The notes beneath the pieces were generated by a model. That model was not told the DNA's origin. It was given only the letters and a program-made list of their open reading frames with translations, and searched no databases. Below, piece by piece: positions 1 to 13,968 of a stretch of 64,000 nt of DNA (position 1 is the stretch's first letter; each line of letters opens with the position of its first letter). The stretch is taken from the NCBI GenBank assembly GCA_019914945.1, contig CM034104.1, positions 746,501-810,500 of the forward strand, written 5' to 3'. The position numbers were made by a program, and so were the translations under genes. The stretch is from Typha latifolia (taxonomy: Eukaryota > Streptophyta > Magnoliopsida > Poales > Typhaceae).

Positions 1-1178
<1,178 letters not shown>

Positions 1179-1241
1179 GAGCGCGGTAATTTTGCAGCAA
1201 GGGACAAGGGTTCGGCGACCGGTAGGAGACGACACTATACG

Positions 1242-1249
1242 ATATATAG
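1242..1249 (-). promoter_or_regulatory. TATA-like box of DHAR
   Basis: Reads CTATATAT on the minus strand about 65 nt upstream of the chosen DHAR start codon (1178). The position suits a core promoter and supports the short, cytosolic-type N-terminus. Confidence 0.45.
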
Positions 1250-1322
1250 GAATTTGAAGGTGTCCTATCTGTCGAAAACCAACAGAGCAACGTGGTGAGT
1301 GCTCCAGAACCTTTTGATCCAC

Positions 1323-2367
1323 TCGTTGATGTTGTTAATAATGTTTTTATTTTATATATAATTTAAAAGAGCCTAAAGATTAGACGAGTTAACCCATCAC
1401 ATTACTAAATAATTATTCTAGTAACTTTCTTAGTCGTAGGGAAGCTACCTACTAATTTTAACACTACTAAAGTTAGTTGGTATTCTCTAGATGTTTGAAA
1501 ACTCTTAATAATAGAGGCTTTCTTTTGGAATTAATATTTTTTAAAATCTTACTTTGTACAATAACTCTTTTACTCCAATAATTAGGAAATAAAGGGTCAT
1601 ATATTAGCATCAAATTAAGTAATGATGATATAGCTGGTGGTAAATAGAATTATAGAATAATAGAGACATCTTTATCATGAGACAGATGGTGGAGCAGTGG
1701 GGTGTGTAACTTTAATGATTCTTTTAGCATATACTTGCTTGGAAATGGATACGAGTATGACCTCCCATTTTTTTTCTCATGCATGTCACTTTCCATGGTG
1801 GCCCTCCCTGTCATGGCTAGTTGAAAGTATTAATCAGCCTGAATTTTTTTTTCCTTTTTTTTAAATACAATCAAAATTGTTAGATATACATGATCAATAT
1901 GATAAAAATTGTTAGATACATGAGATCAATATAATTGATATATTAATACGCATCAAACTGTGGTGCGAGCTCTCATCGGACATTGCTGGCTTCTCCCATT
2001 ACAATAAAGATTTCATTTCACTAGTAGCATGCAAAGGCTCAAAACAGAAGCACTCTGCCAACTGATTGCCTTCCATTCCCCTTTATCTTACCAAGAAATA
2101 AAGAACTTTCATTTCCTTAAAGAATTTCATAATTTTAAACCCTCAAAATGACAAATTCATCACGATTAAGCCTGCAAGGTTTGGCACAGAAATTTTCGAG
2201 CATTCTAGTTGACTTGATGTGCAGCACCTACTCAAGCTTGTTCATCGCCAGCACACATAATAAAGCCATAGCTTTTCATCGATCATTTCATCATTGGCAG
2301 GAGTTGGAAGCCAAATTCGGCTCAAATATTTGACTGCTGGTGCAGCTGAAGATCAGGTCTGTATGTT
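1323..2367. other. Intergenic, DHAR promoter side / ELP5 3' side
   Basis: AT-rich spacer without a supported gene. It holds a short imperfect duplication around 1873-1935 (aaaattgttagatacatga-like units) and the 3' flank of the ELP5 gene. The short open frame at 2148-2333 resembles nothing known. Confidence 0.6.
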
Positions 2368-5204
2368 TTAAATATCCAAGTCATCATCCGGATCTTCATC
2401 TGAATCAGGTTGCTCATCATCTGAATCACGAATATAATGTATTTCACCCTTTTCAGAATGTGGAGCTTTTATTTCATCCAAGGCAGAGGTCTTCGTCAAG
2501 TAGGATTCCTTTTGGCTCTCAGAAAGTGATCGTCTGCCATCATAGATCTGTATAGTTTCTCCAGTTCCTGATATAAACGAGTGAAATCAGTGCTCGATAC
2601 ATGTATCCCCATGCTGAAGCCTAACAAAAAAAAAGAAAATAGCAAACCAACTTTTCCTAGGGAATTAACAAGAGGCATGATTACAACTAATATATCAAAA
2701 AATGAAAATTGTGAAAATTAGTTAACTAATATCTGCAGTATTCCTCTATCAATTGAAGAAAAGGGATTATAATAGCTAGAGAAACAGTACGCACTGAAGG
2801 ATATATGATCCCTATGGCATTAAGAAAATGGTTTGGCACGGAGATTAAATGAACATTGCTGGTAAAACTTCTAATCAATTTTTGAAAAAACAATTGATTT
2901 TTATTGAAGCACATTTGTTTGATTTAATGGAATAATGACAGAGTAGGACAGCAAACCAACAGCACTGAAGAAAGCAAAGTAGAGCACTATAGATATAACA
3001 TACCAAGAGAACAGTAGAGCTTACTGACTGAGAAAATTTCAAAACTAAAATTTATGAACGTAAATAAAAGTCTATAAAACCTTGATGTTCGAATGGAAGA
3101 ACGACATTTTCCCTGTCGACACGCTCCTTCTCTGAAAGCTTGAGATTGAATTGAACCTGACAGAGAAAAGGATAAGTGGATGATATGCAATACAATTAAT
3201 TGGTCACTGCTTCTGCTCTAAGAAAAGTAACAATATTCAAAAGGAAATTAAAATCAATGTTACTAATGAAAGTAATGGAACTAACCTTAGGCAAAAGATT
3301 TTGGTTGACAGTCACACTTATAGTAGGTGTAGCAGTGAATTTTATGCCAGTTTCCTCAATATTTAACAATTCATCCTGAAATTTCATGATCATGTGATCA
3401 AATTTTGCTCTTACTGGCTAAAAACAAAACATAAGAGGTGAGAGATAAACAAGAGCTCACAAGTAACTTCACCCTACCATTGCGCCGTTTCAGGCGCACA
3501 TGGAATCTTGCTTTACTAGAATTTTGCTCAAGAGAAAGCAAATTTGCTGAATTTCTGTGTTCACCAGTGGATGGTATCATTGGCTGTAAATTAGCGACCA
3601 TAGAAGAGATATACTCAAAAGCTGTACAAACCCTGGGTTCATGAAGGTCTGAGTGTATTAACCAAAATATAGATGAAATTTGATCTGCAAAAGGAGAACA
3701 CAAATAGAAGTTGAAAACACAAAAATTACACATCAACATAAGAATATTCAGGAAGTAGGTGAAATAAACTCATACCCATAAGACTATTTAGCAAGCAGGT
3801 AGACAGAAATTGAAATGCATTGAGTTATATGTGAAATAAATCTTCTCCTTCCACTGACTAATGGACCACCTCAAAATATCTAAATCTCATCTTACTTATT
3901 ATAAGACAAGCAGAATGTTATAGCATAAAATTGAATAGATCCACTGAGATGAAATTTTTTTTCCAGGCTAAACATTGAATTATTATAAACTTATCTTGTT
4001 GTCTTATCCTAATAAAAAAATAAGATTGTTTAGCTTCTAGGGAAGAATTGAGCGAATATTGGAGCAGGGTATATACTTATATGCCTGACGTCAATCTTAG
4101 AAGGCTAATTAGGCCATAGCTGTCTACCTCAATGGTTGTACCCCTTAGGCTCTTCCATTCATGGAGCACATCAACACTAATATGACATAGGTCCTTCTTT
4201 AGTAATTTAAGGGAATGATAACAACATAATACCGTGGCTCCGAAGACTACTGAGCAGGCCAGAAACTGATGATAATGAAGCATGCCTTAAGACATCGCTA
4301 ACCTGAAAATTCATAATGCAGCTTAACGTAAGTAGCACATAAGAAAATACTTGGAAATCAACATTTAGATCCACTCGATAATGAATTACCAAAGATAAAC
4401 AAGCGAACAGAAGCATATAGTGTATATTCTTTCAAGAATGATTATGTGAACTATGATACATAAGGAATATGTGCTTACCGAGCCAATGGCAACTGCAAAC
4501 TTGGCCTTGCCTTGCCCAGAAAACCCTGATATCATAATCACATAAAATAAGCAGAATATAAGCACTGAAACAAAGAAGCAAATAATATCAGCACAACATA
4601 ATAAGCTCATCAATCAATCTACCTTTTCCCAGATCAAGAATTGAGGACGACAAACTGCCAATATCCTTCACATTCTTAAAAACAGTAACAAATCCCTTTG
4701 TAACAGGCCTCCTCTCATCACTCTCCGCTTGTAGAGTGCGATCTTTCCATCCAAGCGGATCAGAGTAGCAATCCAGAATTCGAACACTACCACGAAATCA
4801 AACAGACGAAAATATCATTCAGTAATTAACCAAGAAAACAATTTATACACGAAAGCTAAGAACTTTACTATTTATCGACAAGAGAAGCATCGAAGCCGCT
4901 ATGTCTCAGCAGATCGGAGTAGAACGATGGGCTCCGATTAAACGCCACAAGCACCACACCACTGCCTTGGATAACTAAAGAATAAGCAAATTGAAGGAGA
5001 ATAAGTGTACAAAAGTAGAGTGGGGATTAGAAAGGACCTGGCTTGGGATCTACCGGCGGCGATGTGAGCGACGAGAGTGATGAGGAAGTGATTAAAAGCG
5101 TGGGAACCTAGAGGGCTTTCAAGAGAGTCTTCAATACTTAGGGCAGGGGCGTGCTCCCCTTCGAGGGATCCATCTCTTAAGGATCTCGAGATCGATTCCG
5201 CCAT
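2368..5204 (-). CDS. ELP5: Elongator complex subunit 5 (ELP5)
   Basis: Subunit of the ELP4-ELP5-ELP6 subcomplex of Elongator, which supports cm5-type modification of wobble U34 in tRNAs. Nine exons: 5204-5038, 4961-4869, 4786-4623, 4525-4479, 4302-4233, 3684-3461, 3375-3286, 3156-3081, 2567-2368. All phases agree and total 377 codons (376 aa), close to the Arabidopsis protein (about 374). Landmarks: N-terminal [20 protein letters not shown], the [11 protein letters not shown] and [12 protein letters not shown] motifs, [15 protein letters not shown], and an acidic end [19 protein letters not shown]. The start is set by family conservation. The RecA-like fold of ELP5 lacks canonical ATPase motifs in the family, and none is seen here. 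It is divergently paired with the YrdC gene (348 bp between start codons). Confidence 0.93.
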
Positions 5205-5485
5205 TAGAGCAACCCAGAAGAAGCATAGTCTAAAACCCTAGTAAAGAAACCCACGGAGTTTCTATTGTCGCGGTGCAGTACGTGGCGAGTTCGTAATTTG
5301 GTCGCAAGTTTTTAGTATTTCGAGCAAAACAGCCAATCTAGAGGAACAAAAGATATTGGACGACGGTATCCGTTCGGTCTTAAATGGACGGTTCGATTCT
5401 TGCATCCCTAGATCTTGGACTTAGGTAAAAAAAAAACCAGCTAGAAGAGAGAGATAGAGGTATATACATACACATACAGGATAGG

Positions 5486-5551
<66 letters not shown>

Positions 5552-5552
5552 G
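5205..5552. promoter_or_regulatory. Divergent promoter region between ELP5 and YrdC gene
   Basis: 348 bp separate the two start codons of head-to-head genes, so both promoters and 5' leaders must lie here or overlap it. No clear TATA box is seen for either gene, as is common for housekeeping genes. The YrdC-proximal part is an uninterrupted GA microsatellite (5489-5549). Inference: a shared bidirectional promoter. Confidence 0.6.
5489..5549 (+). repeat. (GA)n microsatellite abutting the YrdC start codon
   Basis: About 30 uninterrupted GA units end 3 nt before ATG 5553, so they lie in the 5' leader. GA tracts near plant start sites are known binding sites for BBR/BPC GAGA-type factors; function here is inference. 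Confidence 0.9.
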
Positions 5553-8335
5553 ATGATTGCTACTCTGAGGGTGGTTGAAAGATTACCTCTCTTCCCATAC
5601 TCCATCAAACAAATTTCACAGAGGTATCCCTTTGTTTCAATTTAATATTTAGGGGGGGGGGGGGGGGGGATAAAACTATTTTTCCTTTTTTTTCGCTTTC
5701 GTTGTGGTTTAACCGAGTCGAGTTTGCTCTGTTTCCTTGAAATTTTGGTTAGAATACCCAGATATTGGAACTTTTGGGCTCTGCCCAACTGAAGCTTTTA
5801 GGTTCTTGTAATCTTTGTTAACTGGCTTTACTCAATCCTGCTTGTCATGAGAAAGACTTCAGTTTGTTCTCTAATCTTAGTTTCTGGTCCTTCCATGTGT
5901 GCTATATAATCATGCCAATTCTAATTTAGTAGGCACTTATTTCAGTAATTCCGATGATAACATTAGTTCCTATGTGTGTTTCAGGTCTTTGCAGATTGAG
6001 AGAAAACTTTCTAGGGTTCAATCAAGTCGAATGTCCCAAAGTTTGGAGAAATGCAACAGTGGTCTCCAGACCAATTTGGGGTGTGTCCTCCCGGCATCAG
6101 ATGATCATATTGAAGAAGCAATTGATGCAATCAAAGCTGGGCTTGTTATTGCAGTGCCGACTGATACCCTTTATGGATTTGCCTGTGATGCATGGTTAGT
6201 TATCTTGGATTTCTGACGATAGGAATTGAAGTTATTCCCTTCATGTTTTGGTTTATCCAGTGATGGTACTTATCACAGGATATTTTAATATTCTTGAGTT
6301 CTAAGTTTGGTTGCGGATGGGTATCAAATCAGCTACTATTTCAGTAAAACAAGTCCTGATAAAAAGATATGAGGATGCGTAATGCTTATACTTGTGCATT
6401 GAAGTTTGTTCATTGTAAAATATGTCAAGTTAAATTTTATTTTGGGCATCCTAGCAAATTAAATATATTCAGTTGTACTCCTTTGTTCTTAGAGAAGGAT
6501 AGGCAACAGAATTGCAAGCTGGTGTAAGAAACTGTATCTGACTTTTCAACGGTTAAATTTTTTCGAACACATCTCAATACCAGGAAACAAGAACAATTGG
6601 AAAGGAAATTGGCTATCAGGAGTTTTGATTGACAATGATGTGACTTTCTCTTAAAAATTCTGCACAATCCAGTGACATCCAAAAAATGTGCATACTGTGG
6701 TTTGCATTACCTAGAAGTGTTATGTGTTCAGTAGTCACTATGTACATGTATATTGGAAGTTTTGCAAACTCAATGACCATTTTTCAGAACAACCAATCCA
6801 GTATTGCTAAAGAACTCAAGTCTAATAAACAGCTAAAGAAGATATAAGTTGTCCTTCAATTTTAAGCTTTTGCACTCAGAATTGTTGGCACTCTAGTTTT
6901 TCAACTTAACTTGGGAAATAGTATTGTTCTTGGACAAATGTAACATGATATATCTTAAACCATTGATGGCCTCATATTTTAGACATACTATTTTAAAGAT
7001 TCTTGTGCTTTTTAATTGTACGTATATTGGATAGAATTTCTTTTCATGAATTTTGTTTCAGAGGGCTAGTGATTTACAGTTATGCAAGTGGAATTCCTTT
7101 TCATTAATTATAGTTTGCCAGAAAAAAAAGTTGTGCCCTCTGTGTTGTAATAAGATTAGCCATCTAAGTTATATGTCTTACATTGCTTTGGTTTTTGGAA
7201 GTATCTTATGACAGCTCTGCAGAAGCAGTTAATCGTATTTATGAGATTAAAGGACGTAAACAGACAAGTCCTTTGGCAATTTCTGTTGCTGATGTACCTG
7301 ATATATCTCGGTTTGCTATTGTGGATCATCTACCTCATGGTATGCTTGATAATTTACTTCCTGGGCCCGTCACTGTTGTCCTAAAACGAGGTTTGACTAA
7401 CTGAAAATGCAACTCGCTCTGTTAGCTAGAGTGTACTTGATGCTGTTCTAACTGTTGCAAACTCTATGTGTTTCAGGAGATTCCAGTTTATTGGAGGAGT
7501 CCCTTAATCCTGGTTTGGATAGCATCGGTGTTCGTGTCCCGGACTTTGGCTTCATTCGGGCAATTGCTCGTGGTTCTGGAAGCGCACTGGCTCTCACAAG
7601 TGCAAACCTTAGTGGGCAGCCCAGTAGTGTCAGCATCAATGATTTTGAGGATCTTTGGCGGCACTGTGCATATGTGTATGATTATGGCCTGCTTCCTGCT
7701 GGACGAGCTGGTTCTACAGTGGTTGATCTAATAAAGCCAGGGATGTATAAGATTCTGAGATCTGGAAGGTGAGTCTCTATATATGGTGTGATGCTTAGCT
7801 TCGTTTATCAAGATTGATACAGTGATTCCAGGATTATCTCTATTGCGATAAAATGTATACGTGGTGCAATGAGTTTTCTCGCTGAGAACTGTTTAGGACC
7901 TCTTGGACTGTAGGATTTACTGTCATAGTTCTACTATTTGATCCAATGTTCTTAGTCTCAAGAAGCAGATTGATGGTAAGAAGAAAGCACTAGTTGAGGC
8001 ATTTCTCATTTCTTGGTAAAAACAAAGTACCCAGTGGTGTTGTTCTAGATACCTATCTTTTCCATGCAAAACTACAGAAATATCTTCTGCTCTACTCAAT
8101 ATCTTTGATGCCATCTTTCTGAAATTTTTCTTAGCAATGGGATATTGTCAGAAGAAACTATTCCGGACGTCTGTATCGTTATGGTCCCATATGCGCCTCA
8201 TTCTGACATCTCTCTGCTCTTCTTCCTTGTAGCAGTTATTGCTGACAAGGTATTAACATTGATGTTTAATGTTGCAGTGCAAGGGAGGAAACAACAGCCA
8301 TCCTTCAGAAATTCTTCCTAGAAGAAGCTCCTTGA
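5553..8335 (+). CDS. YRDC: YrdC/Sua5-family threonylcarbamoyl-AMP synthase
   Basis: Family enzymes make L-threonylcarbamoyl-AMP from threonine, bicarbonate and ATP, the first step of t6A37 synthesis in ANN-decoding tRNAs. Five exons: 5553-5623, 5985-6194, 7215-7390, 7477-7768, 8278-8335; phases close to 268 aa. The YrdC domain spans about residues 62-260, with PTDTLYG at 82-88, the K-x-R site (K106, R108) in EIKGRKQTSPLAI, GPVTVV, and the LTSANLSG motif. There is no C-terminal Sua5 domain, as in the short YrdC-type proteins. Residues 1-60 precede the domain and are Arg/Ser-rich, compatible with organelle targeting (the Arabidopsis homolog is annotated mitochondrial), but targeting is not proven. 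Start chosen as the first ATG after the GA tract. Head to head with ELP5. Confidence 0.92.
5652..5669 (+). repeat. Poly-G tract (18 G) in YrdC intron 1
   Basis: Eighteen consecutive G residues on the transcribed sense strand, starting 28 nt after the first donor site (5623/5624). Homopolymer length is sequencing-sensitive. Confidence 0.9.
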
Positions 8336-9130
8336 TGCTGGATCATAAAACCGATGAATCCACGCCACACTGTTAACATTTGTTGTTCTCCATCAAACTA
8401 ATTGTAAGGGAATTCTTTTTCTCTTCTCAGATGCAAGGCAAATTTTCTTGTCACAGTCCTAATTTGTGAAGAGTTTGACCATTTGATGAACATGGCATTG
8501 AAACAGTTGTATGTGGCTTAAAGCCCTCTTTCACCTAAACCCATCAATCTTTATGGAGCTGTTTCCTTGCCATTTATGAACAAATGTGGTTTTACTGATG
8601 AATAAACAAAGTGGGTCCGAGTCATCGTACATGGCTAGCTATGGCCCACTTCATGAACCAATCATATAGTGGCCACATCATACCCCACTCTCTGTGACCC
8701 TCTTCCTTGAAATAATTGCACAAACATTAAAGTTCGCACATGGCTAAGATCAACTAGATCTGTGACCGTATCTTCCAAGCGACCAAGTTGCAACCTCTTG
8801 TGCAATGTATAATACCAACGAATTCCTCTTAATTCATCATAAGAGGACATTTTAGTATATGTGCTTAAATAGGTGAGAAACTAATTTAAGGTAAAGCAAC
8901 TATTTGTAGAATATTTTGTTTCTTTAGAAAGAGACCAAAGCTCTATTAACGAGGCACATGAGGAATTTAAAAGATAATTTAATACAACGGGATGTTGGTT
9001 CGGATCAGCAGTATGTAAGTAGATTTAGTTTCTGACCATGAATGGTATGGAAGGTCTCCACGGGTTTAGGAGATGCAAACAATTACTCTACGATATGAGA
9101 GATTTTTTTATTATTTTAAGTTCATCATAA

Positions 9131-9165
<35 letters not shown>

Positions 9166-9732
9166 ACGTCTCTAATTCACTTTCAAATCTAAATAATAAA
9201 TTAGGTAAGTTGAAAAACTTTAAATCGGTGAAAGTCGTTGTTACGTTCAACAATTTATATCAAATTTTTTTCATAAAATTTAGGCTTTTTTCTTATTAAA
9301 TTGCTGAATTGGATCAAGGTTTTTAAATAAAAGAAGTTGTCGATTCTTGTTTATTCTCGTACTTAATTTTAAAATACAGTAGATGCAATGGCTAGTTTAG
9401 TAAAAAATTCTACGATTGCAAACAGTGTAGTGACAAAAATAGGGAAAAGGTGTCATATTATCCATGAACTGCTCCAATATCCAACAAAAGAAACATCATC
9501 AACTCGCCTATTTAATATACTCTACGCAACGCCGCCATTGAATGCTTCTCTCTCCTCTCTCACTCTCCAACGTTGCGTTCCTTCTCCCTAAGGCTAAGCG
9601 ACGCCAAATCCCTCCCAAAAAACCCTCGTCACGCCACCCGAGGAGGCAAAAAAAAATCCTTACTTTAATCGCCCGCAACTCGCTTCGATCCAAAACTGGG
9701 AGCTTTGATCCTTTTAGGATCTTGAGGTGTGG
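8336..9732. other. Intergenic: YrdC 3' flank, T32 tract, TRM leader
   Basis: No supported gene. It contains YrdC 3' flank, AT-rich spacer, a run of about 32 T at 9132-9163 and, from about 9540, a CT-rich stretch that probably forms the 5' leader of the TRM-type gene. The frames at 9388-9823 overlap that leader in other phases. Confidence 0.55.
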
Positions 9733-12700
9733 ATGGGGGATTGGTTTCCGCGACAAAGTAGTCATCAGAGCGGGAGATTGCGGTGGAGGGACAAGGGTTT
9801 TAGGACGACCACTGGAGTGGTAAGGAAGACGGTTGCTGCTTCCGGTCGTGGTGGGAGAAACGGTAGTAGGAGTTGCTACGATTTGGGCTCGATGAATGGT
9901 GTCCGTGGAGCTGGTTTGTTTCTTGAAGGCCTTTCTTTTCTATTCAATCTTTCGGAGTTCCCGATTTCCTCGCTCTCAAAAGTTTTTGAACGAAAAAACT
10001 GATTTTATTTTTCTTTGGTGGTTAGGTGAAAATTAGATTTTTGGTGCTATTGGGAGGCCCTAATTGGATGCTAAAAATTTTGCCTTCTTTGTATATATAT
10101 ATTTTCACTATACACAGATACATATCTAGCTAATTGAAGTTTGTTTAAATAATTTGGCTTCATCTTCTATAATGCAATTTTTAGAGGTTCTGATATCTAC
10201 TGTTGGTTGTAGTTTCTTATGGTTGTGTTCTCCTCTTTGCAAATTATGGATGTCTATTAGTACATTTAGTATCTCCCCTCATTTTGACCCTTCTTTTCGC
10301 CCTACTTCCCAGGATATCCTTATGTCAATAAACAAAGAAACTCTTCGGGAATATTATCAGATTCTTCATGTGGCAGTGGCTCCAAAGTTGAAGAAAATCT
10401 TGTAAGTGTCGCTGTTTTATTGCACAGCTCTACCAATCGGCGGAGAATAGTTTAGTTGGTTTAAAATTGCCTATTCGTTCTTTAATCACGCTAATATATG
10501 GGATAAGCAATCAATAAGTTGTAGAGTTTCTGACTTTTGAGCATAATACAGTTGTCCAATTTCAATGTGCTTCAATAAATTTCTTTGTAGGTTTGCTAGA
10601 TTGCTCTTTTAACCTGTTGTAATGCTCGCTTTCAGTAATTCTCTTTACAGTAGATGGACAACTAAATTTTCTACTTTTTTGGCAGCTTGCCTTTGACTTT
10701 AAGGAAAATCGACAAAAAGGAGCCAGCAGAAATAAAACAAAAATACTTGTAGGTTCAGAGATACTGAGAGAAATGGAAAGAAGAAGGTCTTCACCTGGTG
10801 TAATTGCAAAGCTGATGGGTCTTGATGTGCTGCCAAGTCCAACAAAAGTAGTTGATGGTCAACAGACAGAAACTGGAAGTTATTTCCGGAGAACATCATC
10901 TGCTGAATTTAAAGAGAAGTTTGTATCTGACTATAAGCACTCACTTCAGAAGAGCACCAGAAATCACCAAGAATTTAGGGATGTTTTTGAAGTCATGGAA
11001 CTGTCAGAGGTTGCAAAAGACAGGAGTCTACAATCTGGTAAGGAGTTGCATAGCTTAAGAAGGAGTGGATCTCATGTACCCTTCTTGCCAAAGAAGATTG
11101 TGGGTGATAACTGTGTCTCAAGTGATGAAAAGAATAGAGGTTTTAAAGAACTTAATGATGACTTGGATATATCAGACTCGAACAAGGACCATTACATGAA
11201 AATAGATGAAGCATCCAATCCGTCGCTTAGGAAGCAACTCCATGATATGAGGCGTTCACCTTCTCCTCGTTTAAGCCACATCACAATTTTGGAATCATCG
11301 AATGGTATTTTTGAAAGCAATGAAGGATGTTCTACATCAGAGAAAAATATGGGAACTTGTATGCAGACAGATGTTAGGAGACCTCCTTCTAGCCTATTCC
11401 TTCATTCTATTAGAGAGCATCGTGGTTCTCTTTCACACAACTTGTCAGAATCACAACATTCAGGCAAAAGAGATACTTCTGATCCTCATAACCGTATTGT
11501 TGTTTTGAAGCCAAGTCTTGAGAAAGATCAGAACCTGGGGAAAACTTTTACTTCATTGAGAAACTCTGAGAATCTTAAGATTCTTTATAGAAGAGACGAA
11601 GGACAGAGGCAGTCTGAGTCTCCAGAGTTGCGCACAGAAGGGAGCGGTTGGCAGAACTCAATTAGTATTGTGGGGGTTAAGGGGGCCAACACAAAAGGTT
11701 CAAGAGAAATTGCTAAAGATCTAACAAAACAAATGGGACACTCTATTAAAAGTGGCAACAAAGAAGTCCCCAGTTTTGGGCCTAACAAGTGTGTAAAGGA
11801 TGGAAATTCAACTCTTTCTTTTGGCATGGATGATCTGTACAACTCTGCAACTTCTTGGAGGTCTTCCAACTACTTTAGTAATCAGAAAGACAGCTATAGG
11901 TCCTCAGAAGCTTATTCAAGTAAATCGTCTGTCAGGTGGGACGCTAAAGAATGTCTATCTGAACAATGGAAGATGAACTGCCAGTTTGATGTTGAATATG
12001 ACAGTAGAGGAACAAGAACTTTGGAAGAACTTGCTCTACCTGATTCAGAAAAGCCTAAGAAACCTTTGGATTCACATCATAAAACTACACGTAATAAATT
12101 GGCTCGAGCGGAGGTGTCTACTACTTGGGGTTGTCCTTCAGGTATTAGTAATAAGGATGGCAAGGAGGATGGTTGGTTTATTAATTTACCCAGGTCTATA
12201 TCTCCTTCAGTTCCATCAGCAGTGTATGGCCAAGATTTATGCACCAAGCATACATTTTATGGTAATAATAATTTTTGTGTGCGTCAAGATGTGATGAATT
12301 TGAGTCCTACGAATTCTTTTCATGGAAAATTCAATCTAAGAGGACCTTCTTTAAAGAGAAACCTTAATTGCATTGGGGATAATTTTCAGCCCCATTTCCT
12401 TTGGGATGAAAGTAAGCTTCATCAGGAGGATAAATTTAAACTCCTAGGTTCTTCTTATGATGATGCCAGGACTGATTCTGGTCATGACCACGTGGACTTT
12501 AAAATGTTATTTCCAGCTCATGAGGAGCCGGTACAGCAGGATACAGTTGCACTTTCTGGAAATAACAGGAAGGTTAGTGATTTAGAATTAGCAACAATCT
12601 TTGACTGTTGATTTTAGTGTTATTAGATTAGATTTAATTGTATCTCTTCACCTAGCATTATTGCTCAGCTTTGAGATCATGATTCATCTTGTCATTTTTT

Positions 12701-13968
12701 GAGTTAACTATTCCCCTACTGTTGCATTAAATGTTCCCCAAAATATGTTTTAACTTGTGTCTAATTCCTTTACTCATCATAAAAGGGCATGGTTGTGGGA
12801 TCATTGTATCTTTTATATGTAATCATGATGCTGTCCAGTAATTAGACAACGCTTGCAAACTGGCCTCTCTCTGAGGTTAATGAATCTCAGGCTTCAGGAT
12901 TTATTATGCGTTATTCCCAAGTTAAGGCTTGAACCTCACCCCAAAAGGCTCGACTGGAAGACGTGTAGTGATGATGTATGATTTTTCCACTAGAATGGAG
13001 TTAGTATTTCAGGCTAATGGGTATAGCAGTTTCTATTCTCCAAGATTAGCCTTTTGACGTAATTCTCATTTAATAGTCGAACCATCTTTTCCAGGTAACA
13101 TCCTTTGTTCAGCACCAAGAGGATAGTTTTTCTAGTCTCTCTGACCAAACAGACCCGGTATCTCTTTTAGACTCCAAGGAGGTTGAGCAACCAAGTCCAG
13201 TCTCTGTTCTGGAGCCTCCATCTGAAGAGGATGCTTCAAGTTCTGGATGTGTTAACCGACTTATTGCAGATCTCCAAGGTGAGCAAAAATAATGCATTTT
13301 TCTTATTCTCATAAGCGCATGACTAAGATGGACATGCTTTACTTGTTTGCTTTCTTATCACAGAACTCCAAAAGCAACTTGATCTTCTCCAATCTGCAGA
13401 GGATTTAACAAGCGACGAGGATGCTGGAGAAAATGAAACTCTTCAGCTGGTTGCCAATATACTAGAAGCATTCAGAGATGAAGACGACAGGGACTTCTCT
13501 TACCTACTTGACATTCTTATTTATTCAGGTGTTCATGGTGCTAACCAGGGCAGGCTTTACACGGCATGTCACTCACGTGATTGTCCAGCAGACCCAAATG
13601 TTTTTGAGAAGCTTGAAAGGAAGTATGAGAAGCTTACAACATGGTCCAGATCAGACAGAAAGCTGCTGTTTGATCTTATGAACTCCGTTCTGTCAGACAT
13701 CTTTGCCCCATGCATGGATCTGCACCCCTGGGTGACATATAATGGAAAGATTGGGCCCATGTGGGGACCCGAGGGGCTTGTTGAGAGGGCGTGGCAGATG
13801 TTGGTCAGACAACGGGAAGAATTTAAAATAGGGAATCCAGAGGAGAAGGTATTCCATGTGAAGTGGTTAGACTTGGGAGACGGCATCAATAGACTGGGGA
13901 GGGAGATAGAGCGGATGTTGAAGGATGACCTTCTAGATGAAGTTGTCTCAGAATTTCTGTTGGAGTAG
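9733..13968 (+). CDS. DUF4378 / TRM-family (TON1-recruiting-motif type) protein
   Basis: Five exons: 9733-9898, 10361-10401 (a 41-nt exon), 10686-12572, 13095-13278, 13364-13968; phases close to 960 aa. The motif SPGVIAKLMGLD (about residues 105-116) is the DUF3741/LMGL signature. The middle is long, low-complexity, Ser/Arg-rich and probably disordered. The segment QPSPVSVLEPPSEED precedes the C-terminal DUF4378 domain (about 760-960; FEKLERKYEKL, RKLLFDLMN, FHVKWLDLGDGI, ending VSEFLLE). Family members include TRM and LONGIFOLIA proteins that bind TON1 and microtubule/PP2A complexes and affect cell shape. Which TRM subgroup this is cannot be settled by eye. A prediction starting at ATG 10773 would lose 98 residues; the upstream exons keep frame and are favoured. 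Confidence 0.85.

Noticed and set aside
9132..9163. T32 run as a retrotransposon poly-A tail on the minus strand
   Set aside because: No retroelement body or target duplication recognisable next to it.
10773..12611. TRM-type protein as a single 612-aa exon
   Set aside because: It lacks the DUF4378 domain and runs into an intron; upstream and downstream exons join in phase to give 960 aa.
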